The notes beneath the pieces were generated by a model. The model was not told the origin of the DNA and did no database searches. It saw only the letters and a program-made list of their open reading frames with translations. Position numbers and translations under genes: made by a program. Below, piece by piece: positions 49,576 through 63,708 of a stretch of DNA of 64,000 bases (its first letter is position 1; each line of letters opens with the position of its first letter). The DNA is from Cruorifilaria tuberocauda (Eukaryota > Nematoda > Chromadorea > Rhabditida > Onchocercidae). The stretch covers positions 26,558-90,557 of the forward strand of contig JABVXU010000215.1 of assembly GCA_013365365.1 (NCBI GenBank), read 5' to 3'.

Positions 49576-52500
49576 ATGCTCACTCCAGGATATCAACATC
49601 CGCAACAGCATCATCATCATCATCATCATCATCATCAACCGGTCACCAATTGCGCACCCGTCATTCCATCCCCATCATCTTCAACCGTTTTACCATCATC
49701 ATCATCATCACCATCATCATCATCATTATCATCATTTAACGTTACAAGCCACCTATCAACCGGGTATGAATTCGTTTTTTTTCACATTTCTTACCTTCTT
49801 AACCTTTTATAAATTCAAAGATTTTTTTTTGGCTCAAAATTTATCATTAAACAATTTCGATCATTTCTTTATTTAGAATTAAAATTTATACACCTTCTGT
49901 TGAATCATAATGAACTGAAAAAAGGGAGAGAAAGAAAGGAGAAAAACACTTATCATTTAAATATGATACCGTAGTCAGATAAATTCTCATCTCAAAATTG
50001 AATATTAGCTGTTTTTCCAATCAGTTTTTGAAAAAAAAGAGATCTTGAGCAATTTGTCAAATCTTCTTATCAACTATTCTACCCAGTGATTTTTTATCTG
50101 AAAAACGATCTTAACAAGTTTGTCCAATTATTTATCAGTTTTCTTTTGTTAATTGTTGTACCACTTATATTTCTTATATTTCACATTTTCGAATTTTGAA
50201 TTTAACTTACATACTTCAAATAGATTTTCAGGAAATTCTAGGTTATAATTCATTTCGATTCTATTTTTACGTATACAAGAATTTCTGTTAATATTGTTTA
50301 CTTGAAATTACATTCTTACTGATTATCCACTCAAATTATCGAAAATTAATTCTTTTTTGAAGTATTTCCAAATGCAGAAAAAAGAAAATTTACTTTATTC
50401 CACAATTATGAAAATACTGTAATTGTCTTATGGAGCCATTCATTTTTTTAAAGTGATATAAAGTATGTCAGAAATGATAAACAGGACCAATAATGATTAA
50501 TTTTTGATCGGTCACTATTGGATAAAAGCTTCACATATTTATTTGCCAAAATTAATAGAATTCCGGATAGAATAGCAACTATTTTGGTAGTTATCTTTTA
50601 TGAAGTTGCAAATAAATTCAGAATAAAACGGGTTAGAGTAAAATATTTTTATAATAATGAATCGCGCGAATTACTTTTCTATGGTAAATTGCGGTTATGT
50701 AAGTTAAAATAGGTATGAAAAAAATTACGAGAAATATCATTTCAATTTTTATTGATATTACATGTTTTATTGCATATTTTTCAGACCCACTCAACTTACA
50801 AATATCCCGGAAAAGGAAGTTGGAAGTACGATTATTCCTGGAAATGGTTGTAATCCGGGAAATTATTATCAGTCTATGGTACCAACACAATCCGCTTTTG
50901 GACAACAACTATTCATCAAAAATGGTATTTCTTATTTTCAGATCTAACAAACCGTCGAAGTTTTCGATCATGCATTTTTAAATAGATTTGAAATCTGATA
51001 AACTAGTTGCTGGTGCTTAACTGTTTAATTTATTTATTGTTCAGAAAATGGTTATGGATCGCGCGGTGCTCCTACTTTCGGATCAGAAATGTATTTTGCT
51101 CCCGAGGCACCACTTATGCAAAATTCATGCCTATTCAATCCGGCATCAGCATCAACTGCAACCGATTATTCATATAATCTTATTAAGCCGGATCCTGAAG
51201 CATTTTTTGGTCATGCATGCTCATCACATCCGTTTGTTCGACCTCACTATCCTCATTTTCCGTTTGCTATGCAACCGATAACATCCGGTGCTACTACTAG
51301 CTCCAATTATCTCCAGAATCCAATTCAATGCCAATGGATTGAAGTTAGTACTAAAATCAAAAAATTCTTACAAAAAAAACTATATCTCTTTTATTTCATT
51401 TAATTAATAAGCTAATTATCTTGAGAATGCTTCCCAGTCAATTCTATTTTCAATCGTCCGGAAGATTGATAATTTGAAATATTATCTCAGTTTTCTAGCA
51501 TGCTTCTTCTTTCCGGAATCTAAACAATAAAAATTTAATGACATTATACTGAAATAATAAATGTTAGCAATTACTGCAAACTGAAATTTTAATTTATTTT
51601 TGGAAATTTTGAAATAGATCCGGAATTCATTTTTATTTATTATTCAGCGCAATAGGATATGCGGTCGATTATTTTATTCAATTGAACATATCGTATCCCA
51701 TCTGCAACACGAACATGTAGGTGTGTCGGATACCGCCTTCCATGTTTGTCAGTGGAAAGATTGCTCAAGGAGAGGGAAAATTTTTAAAGTAAGATAGAAG
51801 TCATTTTATCATATCACAGATGATGATAAAAGAATTCATTTCATACATCAAATAGTGATAAATGCTAATCTACCAAGTTTATTCTAAAAAATTTGGTTTA
51901 TTTAAAAAATTTTGACTCAATAATTCTCAATATTATATATTGGTATGATAGATTCATTTAAAATTTTAAGCGAGAAAATACCGGTAGATTAATAAATTGA
52001 TAGAATCGTGAAACGGTGAAAGAATTAAATAGGAATTCAACTATAAACGGATAAGATTGAAAAGAAATTTTAATATCTTATTGATAAATCATCTATAGGA
52101 CTCTTCACCGGTTTGAAGGTCAAACAAATCTAATGCATAAATAAAGAGATTTCAGGAAAAATTGATTGTGAGAAAAAGTAAAATGAGTTATGAATGATAA
52201 AAATTACAATCATTCGAGCTGATTTAATATCAGAAATATATTTTTTAAGAAATGCAATTTTATTACAACAAAGATTTTATTGATTTATTATTAAGTTATA
52301 TATATTATTTATTATTTTAGGCAAAATACAAACTTGTTAATCATATTCGGGTACATACGGGTGAAAGGCCATTTCCATGTACAATGTGTTCAAAAGTTTT
52401 TGCAAGAAGCGAAAATTTAAAAATCCATCAAAGAACCCATACAGGTTACAATTACTAATGTTTCTTTGTTTATTTAATTGTTACAATATTTTTTTATAAC

Positions 52501-55500
52501 TGTTATTAATTAATCGATGATTAATTGTTAACGATAATTATCATTACCGTAGTAATTCTATTCTTTAATTATAATTCTCTCCTAATATTATTTTATAGAT
52601 GGTAATAATTTTATTTGACTTGAAAATTTGAATGATTTTTGGTAATGTTATTAGGTGAGGCCTCACTCGACTTCATAATAATCCACTCAAAAGGTGAAAT
52701 ATACAATAGAGCAGGTGGATCCGCCGTTACCTATCCTTTATCCCGATCATCTATTATTGTTTCCTTCCAACACATCACACATTATCATCATCATCATCAT
52801 CATCGTCATCTCATTTTCGTCAAAATCAATTCAAATGTCAGATTTAGTCCAATCCGATCGGAATGAAATTAGACTTTCAGACAGAGATATATATTATGAT
52901 CTTTCAATTCTCCCGTAATTCATCATTATTCATGAAAAATTATTTAAAAATACTTTTCCATTTGAGCTAACGCAAAGTAATTTAATTAAAATTTAAGCTA
53001 AAAAATAAAGTAAATTAAGCAACACTAGATAACGAATCATTGAAATGATAAGTTATTCAAAAAATACTTCCAATAATATCATTCAATTATACAATTACTC
53101 AAATTGATGATAATAATTCTATGAATTTGGTATTACAGTATAATACAAAAAAGTTGGAAGCAAAATTAAGGTTTTCAAATGATTTTTCCGGCTTTTTTAA
53201 AAAAATTATTTGAAATTATGCAAGAATGAAGAATGCATACACCACTGATAAATCAATCCATGAAATTTTCATTAATATTTTTTTGATTAAAAAAATTGAT
53301 AGAATCTTCAAGAACTCTCATGTAGTGGTACAATCATTGGTACCATCATAATAGATAGGTAATACAACACCTGCTCGTTGCATCAGTTTGACGAACTAAA
53401 TAAACAGAATGCTTAAGTGCATTCATAATTGGTAACTCTCGAAATAACCAACAATTATTTATCACATTGCACCATGGTAATATTTTTTTTTTTGCGGAAA
53501 ATTTAGAAGATTATGTTGGAAAATTTGCTTTATTCCGGATTTTAAATGATTGCAAAAAGAAAACCAGTTGGACACATTTTCAGGACATTTACTTTTTTTA
53601 TCGTACGATTTATTTCTACTACTTAATTTATTTAAAACAAATTTTTTTTCATCATTTTCAAGAATACAATAGTGAAAAATAAGCATAAGATATCGATCAT
53701 TCTCATTGATTAATCAATCAATTATAAACTCAGACAATATCTGTTATCATATTCAATCACTTCACGATGATAAATCAATTAAATATAAACAATCACAACA
53801 AAAAAAAATGCTTTCAATTTCTACTTTTTTTTCACAAATCAATAATTTCAAACTACTTCATTTTTCTAAATTCGTTTCAAAAAATCAAAAATTCAAAAAA
53901 TAAAAATTGACATCAATTAGTTTAATACTTTCTTTGTAAAAAAATTGAATAATTTTGGAGAAAATATTTCTATTAATTTGTATAATTTCATTTTAATAGT
54001 AAAGAAAGTTAAAAATCAGCATAATACTCAACTGCTACATTTCCTTCATCTATTCATTCATTCATTGATTCGTTGATTCATTGATTCATTCATTCATGAT
54101 TCATTGATTCATTCATTTGCAAATTCATTTGTTCAAAAGAATAGTTATTTAAAGATTTAAAGCTGGAGAGGCAAACCGGCATCTGGTCTAAGAACTGCTT
54201 TCATTCATCCAGATGACTAATAAATCCTCATTGTCGGATTTTATTTTAATGCTCTATGAAATATCATGGATTATCATTAAATAATCTCATTTATACAAAA
54301 AAGATTTTTAATATTTACTTTAACTAAATATATTTTTATCAATTTTCAACATCTGCATAAATATCAAATTTTTCGATGGTAATTGTTTTAATTTGATTTG
54401 CTAGGTGATAAGCCGTTTACTTGTACACATCCTGGTTGCGATCGTAAATTCGCTAATAGTAGCGATCGAAAGAAACACATGCACGTTCACACCAATGATA
54501 AGCCATACGAATGCAAAATTAATGGATGTCGCAAATCTTACACACATCCATCCTCACTTCGAAAACATTTAAAGGTACATTTACCGTTTTCTTTTTCTTT
54601 TTAGTATTTTAAAGGGATAATTTTATTAAGCTAATCAGTTTCTAACTTTGGTTTTCCTTTTTTGATTGTCTAGAATTTCGAATTTTAATTATTACTGAAA
54701 CTTTTACTTATTTATTGATTTTTTTATTTTCGAATATGTATTCAATGGATCAATACTCATACGTTTGATATTGCCTTATTCTGATTTCTTCCTTCCTCTC
54801 GTGTTTCTTAACTTGCAGTACTTTACTTACTTGAAGCTTTATTCATTTAGCAGGAAAAAAATCCGAAATTTTTTTTCTGAAATGAAATTTAGCAAAACCA
54901 TAAATTCTATTGGATTGCTTTGCTCATTGATTATTTTTGTTAAGTGCAATATTCTCCTTGCTTGTTTACTCTCAATTGTTTGTTTACTGCCAAATGATCT
55001 TTGACCTAATTTTACCATATAATTTTCTGAAAGTTTTATTTACATATAAGTGTGATCGAAGCGGTGGTTAAGGCGTCAAAAGCTTAATAAATAGCGAACA
55101 GATTATTACAGCTTTTTAACCAATAAATCGGTTTTGCTTTTGTTGGCTTAGCAATAATTACTTCCGTTGACCAACAAAATTAGCCTGTTCATAGAATTAT
55201 TAGAAGCAATTAGGCTCTACTCGAAAATATTAAAACGTAGAAATTGTAAAAAATTATTTAACACTTTCGATAATTTTAAAAAAATATTCGGAAAAGTTGC
55301 AAAATTTATCTTTAAATTTCTTAAACAAATGCAAATATTTATTAAATTTTTAATCATAAAATTTTCATAAATTTAACGTAAAATTTTATAAATTTAATAA
55401 ACTTTACAAAAGTTTGATAATTTCAATTCCTTAATTCGATTTCACAAATTCATTTAATTGAAATTCAATTTTCAATCTTTAATTTTACTAACAATTTATT

Positions 55501-57544
55501 TTACTTCCTACTAACTGCAAATATTGTCATTATTTCTCTAAAATTTAAGGTTATAGCTAAGTTTGAGGTGCGCACAGATAGTTAATCTTATAATTATCCT
55601 ATTTAAGGTCAAACGAATAGTAGCTGAACAAGAATTGTTATCTTTCCATTCTTCCTTCTCAATTAATTATTCCATCCGTTCAGTCTTATCTCCTCTGGAA
55701 TTAAGGAGAAGCAAATTTGTTCCGGTTCAGATTACATGAAAATGATTGAATCATTTTGATCGATATCTATTTCGAATGACAATTTATGGACATATTGTCA
55801 AAGAATACTTATTTCAAGTTTAATATCACAATAAAAATATTATAATACATTACAGTAATTTTTTAATATACAAGTTTTGTAATTGAATATAATTTTACTT
55901 GTTATTTATAAAATGAATATAACTATTAGGTACTTTGAAAGAGATTTAAATTATAAATAAGAATTATGGAATTTAAGTCTCTTATTATTCGACTTAAATT
56001 TTTTGCCATTAATTATATTTATAAGCTTTTTTCTCTTGAAATCAATTTCAGTATTCCTACTATTTTCTCATAAGATAACAATTTGAATATATGCTGCAAT
56101 CCATTGGTTTATTCAATCTAAAACAGATTTATTTAATCTCTTTATTTGTCATTCATTGGTTTCATCTAAAACTAGTCTATTTAATCTGTTTATTTGATCT
56201 AAATTAATTAAAAATAATGAAATAATTAAAAAATAATTAGAAGTTAAAAAAATAACTAGCTTTGATTTGTTTCTTTCAATTTCTATTGACTGAATCAATT
56301 TTAAAAATGAAATGACAAAAATTTCAAACTGATATTGCCATCTGCGTTACGAAGAATACGGTATCCGTTGTCCTGTTGACGTACGCAACAACGATTTCAC
56401 ATTTAAAATGGTTTAAGAAATGAAATCTGTCACAAAACCAATTTTTCCTTTTTTTCTTAAAGCAATCTTTTCATGATAACTGAAGATCTTCGGTTTTTTT
56501 TTAAAAAAAAATTGTATTTATTGAAAAACAATGAAATATTTATGAAAATAATGTAACTTTCATGTAACTTATGAAAAAAAAGTTTATCAAAAAAAGAAAA
56601 AAATTAGAAATTAAAATAAAACAATAAAATGCAAACAATTGTTCTTTCAACTTTGCAAAAAAAATTATTCAATTTAAAAATTTAATAAAACTAGACTGAA
56701 AAATTAGTAATGAAATTAAATATTTCAAATGTAAAATATTAATTTCAGGTACACTGTAAAAGTGGGCAATGTATATCACCAGAGGTAGAGGAAAGTGGTA
56801 ATAATGGACAAATAAGTGCTAATAATACAGCTAATACGCCTGTAACAACAATTACTGTATCTACAATACCATCAGAACAACCATTTCAATTAGCCCCAGA
56901 ATCTCATCGTTCATTTTTCCTGAATCCTGTAAATCAACAACGATTTCCGAGGTTTTCATCTAATAATCCGGTATGATTTAATTATATTCAACAACTGATT
57001 GAATTAGGTAAAGATTAAAATTAAATGTTACATTAATTATAGTGCTAAATCTATACAATATAATTATCTTATCTAATGTTTGCTTCCAATTTGCATTTAT
57101 TTACTATTTTTACTTTTGTTGCATTCAGCAATTTCATAATTTCCATCAGTTTCCTATCTACAGAAAGCATGAAAATTTGCATTATTGTAATAACTTTTTT
57201 TCCAAAAAAAAGTAAAATTTACCTAGCAAATCTGCTATTTATAAATTCATGTAATTCAAAGTTTAAAACAATATTTGCAAATAAGACGACAAGGATTCGG
57301 CAAGAAAAATGATGACGATAAAATAAATATTTACCAATTAAAAAGTTTTCTTTAAAAATATCGGATCAATAAAAAAAATTCCAGAAATTCCCATTTCTGT
57401 TTTTTCTAGACAATGCATGGCGGTTTTGTCGCATCTAATCCATATCAAACAACTTCAAATGCGATGATGCCAACAAATGGAAGCTTTCAGCTACCTGATT
57501 TTAATGTTTATACACATTTTTCACCAAAAATGTCTATACAATAA
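49576..57544 (+). CDS. ref-2: ZIC-family C2H2 zinc-finger transcription factor (REF-2-like), 8 exons
   Basis: Exons: 49576-49763, 50785-50924, 51045-51343, 51648-51788, 52321-52444, 54405-54574, 56749-56970, 57410-57544; all phases match, giving 472 residues. The N-terminal half is low-complexity, with nine His (12-20) and Ser-rich runs. Five fingers follow: ZF1 C206/C214, ZF2 C243/C248, ZF3 C276/C279, ZF4 C304/C309 and ZF5 C334/C339. CQW in ZF1 and ZF2 matches the tandem CWCH2 motif of ZIC/GLI proteins, and [13 protein letters not shown] and [10 protein letters not shown] are near-invariant ZIC sequences. ZF1 has a shorter loop than vertebrate ZICs. In C. elegans REF-2 acts in epidermal and neural fate; the same role is inferred here. 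The chosen ATG is the first in frame, but the frame stays open about 100 bp upstream with possible acceptors (CCTAAG, CCTTGAG), so a further 5' exon may exist. Confidence 0.92.
52655..52866 (+). other. Possible alternative terminal exon of the ZIC gene
   Basis: In intron 5, TTATTAG ends at 52654. The following GT-GAG-GCC would join exon 5 in the right phase, recreating the finger linker HTGE. It adds 70 codons (with six His near the middle) before TGA, and would delete ZF4, ZF5 and the C-terminus. Phase match alone has a one-in-three chance, so this is speculative. Confidence 0.2.
52784..52809. repeat. (CAT)n simple repeat in ZIC intron 5
   Basis: A short ATC/CAT trinucleotide run, similar in kind to the coding His/Ser codon runs in exon 1. 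Confidence 0.85.
53728..53786 (+). repeat. 59-bp dispersed repeat, copy 2 (ZIC intron 5)
   Basis: Same orientation and nearly identical to 45908-45966; only the middle (TTCACG versus TTAAAG) differs. Flanks are unrelated. Confidence 0.85.
54049..54122. repeat. (ATTC/ATTG)n simple repeat in ZIC intron 5
   Basis: An imperfect tetranucleotide repeat of TCATTCATTGATTCATT type. Confidence 0.9.
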
Positions 57545-60500
57545 ATTTATATATATTTTTTCCCATCAAATTATTGATTTTTCATTGTTTAACGATTAGT
57601 GACCTCTGTTATTATTTTGTACATAAACTTTACTTTCTCTTATTTATGGAAATTTCATGATGATGATGATGACTTTCTGTAAATTCGAATAGATTTCAAT
57701 AGTTTCATTTTAATATTTTGAAATAGTTGTAAGAAATGCTCAGGAATATTTGATTAAGTATTTGAAAGATAATAATAAATTTCGGATTGATTCTTTTATT
57801 TTCTATCAATCAAATTTAGTCAGACATTATTAACTATCATCTGTTTTTCTTATCATATCATAGATATCTCCTGATAACATTTCGGCTCGATTAGTATGCT
57901 TGGTAATTCTATGATTTCTTTTGTCTAAAATGAGCTTTTTGTATTGCAGAAAGCAAAGATTTAGTAGAAATATTTCAAGCAGAATGTATTTTTCAACAAT
58001 TTTACAAGTGAGATTTTATTTATTGCAATAATGATTGTTTTGAGGATATGCCTGTCAACTTTTCAGGTTTTTGTCTAATTTCCGATTTAAGTCAGTCTAA
58101 TTGGGGATGGATTTTAAATTTTCGTGTGTTAAAATATATATTTCATTTATAATTTATTTCTATGTATGAAAAAATGAAAATAAACTTGTTTACTTGAAAA
58201 ACTTGTTTAGCTAAAAACAACTTTTAAACTGATTTCTATTCTGAAGAATGAAATAAGGAAAATATAAATGAAAACAATTTTTAAATTTATTTTTTTCCTT
58301 TACAACGGTATCTTTGATATTTTTGTCGTAAAATAAATATGAATAAAATAGGGAAAAATCAATTTCCCCCAACAAAATATGATTTAAAAGTCTAAAATGA
58401 TTGCCAAGTTGATCAAATCTTATGCGAGAAACTGATAAGAAAGCATATATTATAACTATTATTATAAGCTAATGATTTACCATGCGGAAAATGTTGCGTT
58501 ACTGTTACGTCATATTTGAGTAATATTTTGACGTATTTGCTTGTATATTATATTTGTCGGAAAAATGCCGATGGAAGAAAAAGGTATACCGAAATTATCT
58601 GTTATTCTTTTACTCTTCATTTTTAATTAACAAAAAGTTATGTGAAGTACAAGAGAGAAATTACCAAATTGACGGAGAAATTACGCACAAACTGCAAAAC
58701 GTATAATTCTGATGACTTTGTTTTGATCTTACGAATGGCGCAATGTGACGTTTTCTTCTTGACTTGTTGTTTCCGTAAGCTATTGAAAGGATAGATAGAC
58801 ATGAATAGTCTCAACTTTTGTACTAATTAATCCGCTCTAGCGGTGTGCTCCTTTTGATAATGGATGATAATTGCGCTCGAAGGACAAATATCACTTTGTC
58901 ACTAAAAAAATGTCCTCAAAATGACACGAGCATCGAAAAATGAAAAATCACTGATTTTTTCTTTCTCTTAATAACGCAAACAATGAAATTTAACAAAAAA
59001 AAGAAATTCATTTGTATTTTCGTTTCGATAAAATTTCATTTATGACAAAAAGAAAAAGGTAAAAAAGGTTATTTGCATGATAAGAAGTTATTCTCTTTTA
59101 TCGCAACATTCTTCGTTACCAATAAAAAGAGGAAAAAAGTTTGAAATATGAATTTGAAAAACAGAATTGAATGAAAATTCCACTAAAATCATTTCAATTG
59201 TCGAATTTTTTTTCAAAAAATTTTAATAATTTTATTTATTTTCCAAAAAAAATTTTGTTATTGATAAGAAAATCTAAATGATAATAAAAACATAGTGATA
59301 GCAGCAGCACAGAAGCAGCATTAAAACAAAAATTGTTTTTAAAGTAAACATATATCAAAATAGATTTTTTGAAATATCCAATAAATACTTTACAGTACTG
59401 TAAATGCATGATATTTTATCATGTATTACGATCTTCTGCATTATATTTTCATTCTATTTTTATTCTGTATTTCTAGAAATACATGATACTCTTCATAAGA
59501 TTCTCTTTCAGAAATTTGCAGTACTGCAAATACATACATGCATACATGCATGCACGCATGATATCATACATTATATATTTATTCTACTCTTTAAGATGCA
59601 ATTTTTTTAGAATCTATTTGCTGGTGATAAGCTGCATTACAATCTTAAATAGGATGAAGTTAACAGTATAAATTGTACATAGCATGCAGCGCATGTGTGT
59701 GCACACGTGAGTGCGTGTCTTTAGTAGCAGAGTGGTTGGTAGAAAGAATGTCAACATTTTTGTCGAATTTCCATCTTTCAAAATGATTGATGATACGGTG
59801 GGAAAGTGTGAATGTGACCGCAAATCTTTGACACTCATTTACTACCAGCCCGATCACTACTACTCAAATCATATGATCATAATGATATTATAGTAACATT
59901 CCAATTTATTACCATTAGGGATCTTTAATCTTCTATTGAAAATATGTTAATTTTTATAACCTTACTGTAATTATTATTCCTGAGAAGGTTATTGTACTAC
60001 TTTAAATTTCATACGCTATCTATAAATAAATATATTGATAGTTCAATGGATTAAGGTCACAATCATTCACATAATAAAAAAGAAAAATAGAATTGAATCA
60101 ATTTTAATATAAATTCAAAAAGAAATTTTTGATTGAATTTTGAGAGTTAGTGAAAAAAATTGAAAAACGTTAGAATAAAAATTTTCAAATTCATTTTAGC
60201 AAATTTATTCGTCATAATTTGGCTTTACTCTGTAAAGTTTTTGTATAAAATTGTGAATATAAATGTGAATAAAAATGTTAATTTATGAGTTTCGCTATTA
60301 ATTAATTAAAATGAATATAAATTAAATAGTAATTAGTTAGTTTTTTCAATGTATTTTTCATGATTTTAGAGAGAAAAGATGATTTTTTAGAAATTTAATA
60401 AGATGACTTGAAATTCAAAAATAAATTAGCGACAAGTTGAAAGTAATCATCGTTCAAAAGTTGAAAATAAAAGTTAAATTTTACTTATTGATATGAAAAA

Positions 60501-63500
60501 TGAATTATGAATGAAAATTCATTCTTATAACTATTGTTATTTTTAAAGAAAAGAATGCAATGTAAAAAATCATTGAACCATTTAATGAAGCCTAAATAAG
60601 CTATTTGAAATTGGTCGGTATCGTTTCGATCCTTTTTTTTGAAACAAATTAACTTATTTTGTTTGGTAAATGGATGGGAATAAATCGACTACAATAATGA
60701 TATTTTCCAAATTAGGTAAAGAGTAAAACGGTACAATACCGCTTCTCTTCAAATGATCGTTACAATAGCGCTGAACAAAAGCGCCGAACAAAAGCTCACC
60801 TTACCCTTAATCACCTCATTTTCCTTCTATCCTCTTTTATTTCCCGGACAAAAACCCATTCAAACTCTCTCTCATTAGTCGCAACTTCTGCAAACGAAAT
60901 AACAAACTCGTTTTGCTTCAAATGATATTTCAGTATTGAAGATGGATTGATTTGATTTTCGAAGAAAACACCAAATTTACATCTTTCGATTTTAAATCTA
61001 AAGTAAATTAAATTACAATATTAAAAATGTATTAAATATTAAAAATGTATTAAAAGTCAAAAAAGCAGAAATTTATTTTAAAAAATGGGCATAAAATAAA
61101 TTTTATTGCAGAAAAATTATATGAAAAATACAATTTATATGAAATTATACGAAATTATATAAAAAATAATATGAAAACTTTATTAAAATAAAAATAAACA
61201 ATTTCATTAAATGTAATTTTTCATTTCAAATAATTTTTTTCTAAATTAAAAAAATATTATCACCTGAAAATTTTGTTTTGATTGATTTTTTTTTAATTTA
61301 GAAGAATTGAACAACGTTTAAATTCATATTAAATTGTTGGCACAAATTAAACTTTTACTAGTTTTTACAGTTTTTTAATATTGTAATTTAAATATTGAAG
61401 CTATATGAGACATATCAGGGAAAGGAAAAAATTTAAGGTTTTAAGGTTTCCAAACATATTTCGAAATAACAGGAACACGAATTGAAGCAAAATGATTTAA
61501 ACTTTGAAAATAGCACAATGAATTGATTTGATGATTACAGACGACTGATCGAAAACTTAATGTAAGCTATATAAAAAAGATGAGCGTTAGCAATGAAAGC
61601 CCATGATGAATTGAAACAGAATGAAATTAAATCAAGCCAGCTTTCAGAACAATTTAAATTAATTGTAGCTAATTAGATTCAAGATTTTCCCACTCACTAA
61701 TTACATTGATTTATTGAATTTAATTCTCATCGAAAGAGTAAATCAAATTTCATATACAAATTGGTTTATAAAATGAGATTATTAATACAATAACATACAA
61801 TATGCAACGCTTTATTTTCCAATAGCGCCTTTTAAATCATTGATAACAACTGCTATCGCTGATATTATTAAAAGTTATAATTAGAGTTAAACTGTAATTT
61901 ATCTTATTTCAGTTATATTCCGTAAAACTTCAATCATTTTAAAGAGAATTAATGTAAAAAAAAGATTATTACAAAATAAGAGTTAAACCAAAAACAAATT
62001 TTCATCAGTGAAACGAAATTACAATCGAGCATTAAATAATATTAACATTTCCGTTCGATAAATGTAATATGTAAATCCTAAATATATTTCTGAAAATGAA
62101 TTTCAAAAATTAAAACGAAAAGCCAATAATGAGCAAAAAAATATAGGAGCTTCAGTAATTTTCATGATATCTGTTGAAAATGCAATCCAACCATAAATGA
62201 AATGCACAGTAACTCGTCATGATTACTTTAAGTTTTGAAATCGCAACACCATTCAGAATCTTTGACTTTACCTTTCCTGACCTCCTTTTTCTATTTTCCA
62301 CCTTATCATGTTGTATTCATCCATTCATTAAATCTTAAATTATAATTGAATGCATGCAAAGATTCGTCCTCAAATTGATCACTCCAAATTCTGCGAATAA
62401 TCTTTTGACACATTCAGCAATAAAAGCTGGTTTCATGGCTTTTTCGATGATTTTAAGATTTACTACCAATCAAATGCTTTAAATGAAAATCAATCACAAA
62501 TTCGCATTTCCGTTCAGATAAAAAGTAATGAAAAATAACAGGATAACTGCGAATATACCTGAAAAATTGACGAAATAAACGTTATTCTAAGCCGAAATAT
62601 TCGATGACGCAGCTTATGCCTTGCGAGAACGAAATAATCTTTAAATTGATGGAAGCAAATTTCCTCAACAAATTATTGCCAATAATATGAATTAAACCTA
62701 AACACGAAGTATACCGTCCATTAGTGAAACAGAATGATCACCGGGTGGACCGAAATCGATTATTCCCAGATTGATATCGATTTGTGATTTGAAAAATTAA
62801 AAGCTTGCTAATTTTTTAAATGATTTCTGATTACAGTGTTTGCTGATTTTTATCATGAATTTTATTCCACTTTATTTCCACGCAAAACAATTACACAAGT
62901 ACGATTTTAAAAAAATTGTAGAGAGTGAAAAGAAAGAAATAACACCCTAAAATTTCATGAAAAAACTGTCAACATTAATTCCTCTACTTCCTTGCCATAT
63001 CTTTTTTGTAAAACATTCCGTAAATAAAAGCTCTCAAAAGACTATAAATAACACGATCGATTCCCCAATATATCATATCCTAACTTCGCTTATAAAGCCT
63101 TCCTCTATGCAAGATCAGACCTATTACTTTCAAAAAAAATTTTAATTCAATAACATTTGAATTCGCATTTAATTAAACTTCTGACATCAAATTGGTAAAT
63201 GCGAACCTATTTTCCATCAGCTAAATTTCATAAATTTAACATTTTACAGAAGGAAAGACAAAAAATCAAGCGTGAAAAAACGTCATCACACAAACGACAG
63301 GTACGCAGGAAAGTTATCCTAGGGATGCTCAAACCCTACAATAATACTTCTCTTTCCCCTTAACCTGCCACCTATCTCTTTCCCTCTGTTCGACAACTAA
63401 CTTCCATTGTAACCTTTCGTAATCAATTCCCATTTCATACTGAAACTATTAGAAAATGAAGAATAGATTACGTTCAGACAACAATCATTTGACAACAAAA

Positions 63501-63708
63501 CAAAAACAAATACTCAAAGACTTAAATGAATGATCATTTCAAGATAATCACAAGCATGGAATTCCATTGAAATAAACAATAACGAAAAATGGTACGACAA
63601 AAGCGAGTGCATCTGAAAAATTGAACATCGAATAGCACATTGAAAATGAATTCGTTGACAGTTAAAAATCTACCAATAAACTCATCTTAAAATGAGATTA
63701 CATAACAA
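57545..63708. other. Intergenic, downstream of ZIC to right-hand collagen
   Basis: A candidate ZIC polyadenylation signal AATAAA lies at 57774-57779, after a short TGATGATGATGAT run. No gene is supported. The open frames around 59404-59893 cover CATA- and TG-rich sequence on both strands. A 55-codon frame at 58627-58794 lacks an initial ATG or acceptor. The small frame at 62957-63145 is unrecognised. Additional 3' exons or the 3' UTR of the right-hand collagen-like gene (minus) could lie at the right end. Confidence 0.5.
61021..61058. repeat. ATTAAAAATGTATTAAA tandem pair
   Basis: Two adjacent copies of about 18 bp, nearly identical, in intergenic DNA. Confidence 0.85.

Noticed and set aside
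49432..49638. Minus-strand frame starting with a run of Met
   Set aside because: It is the reverse of the CAT repeat in ZIC exon 1.
58627..58794. Open plus-strand frame with Cys and charged residues
   Set aside because: It has no initiating ATG at the front and no acceptor; an interior Met would leave a very short product.
59404..59893. Overlapping short frames on both strands
   Set aside because: They cover CATA and TG simple sequence; no family resemblance and no splice logic.
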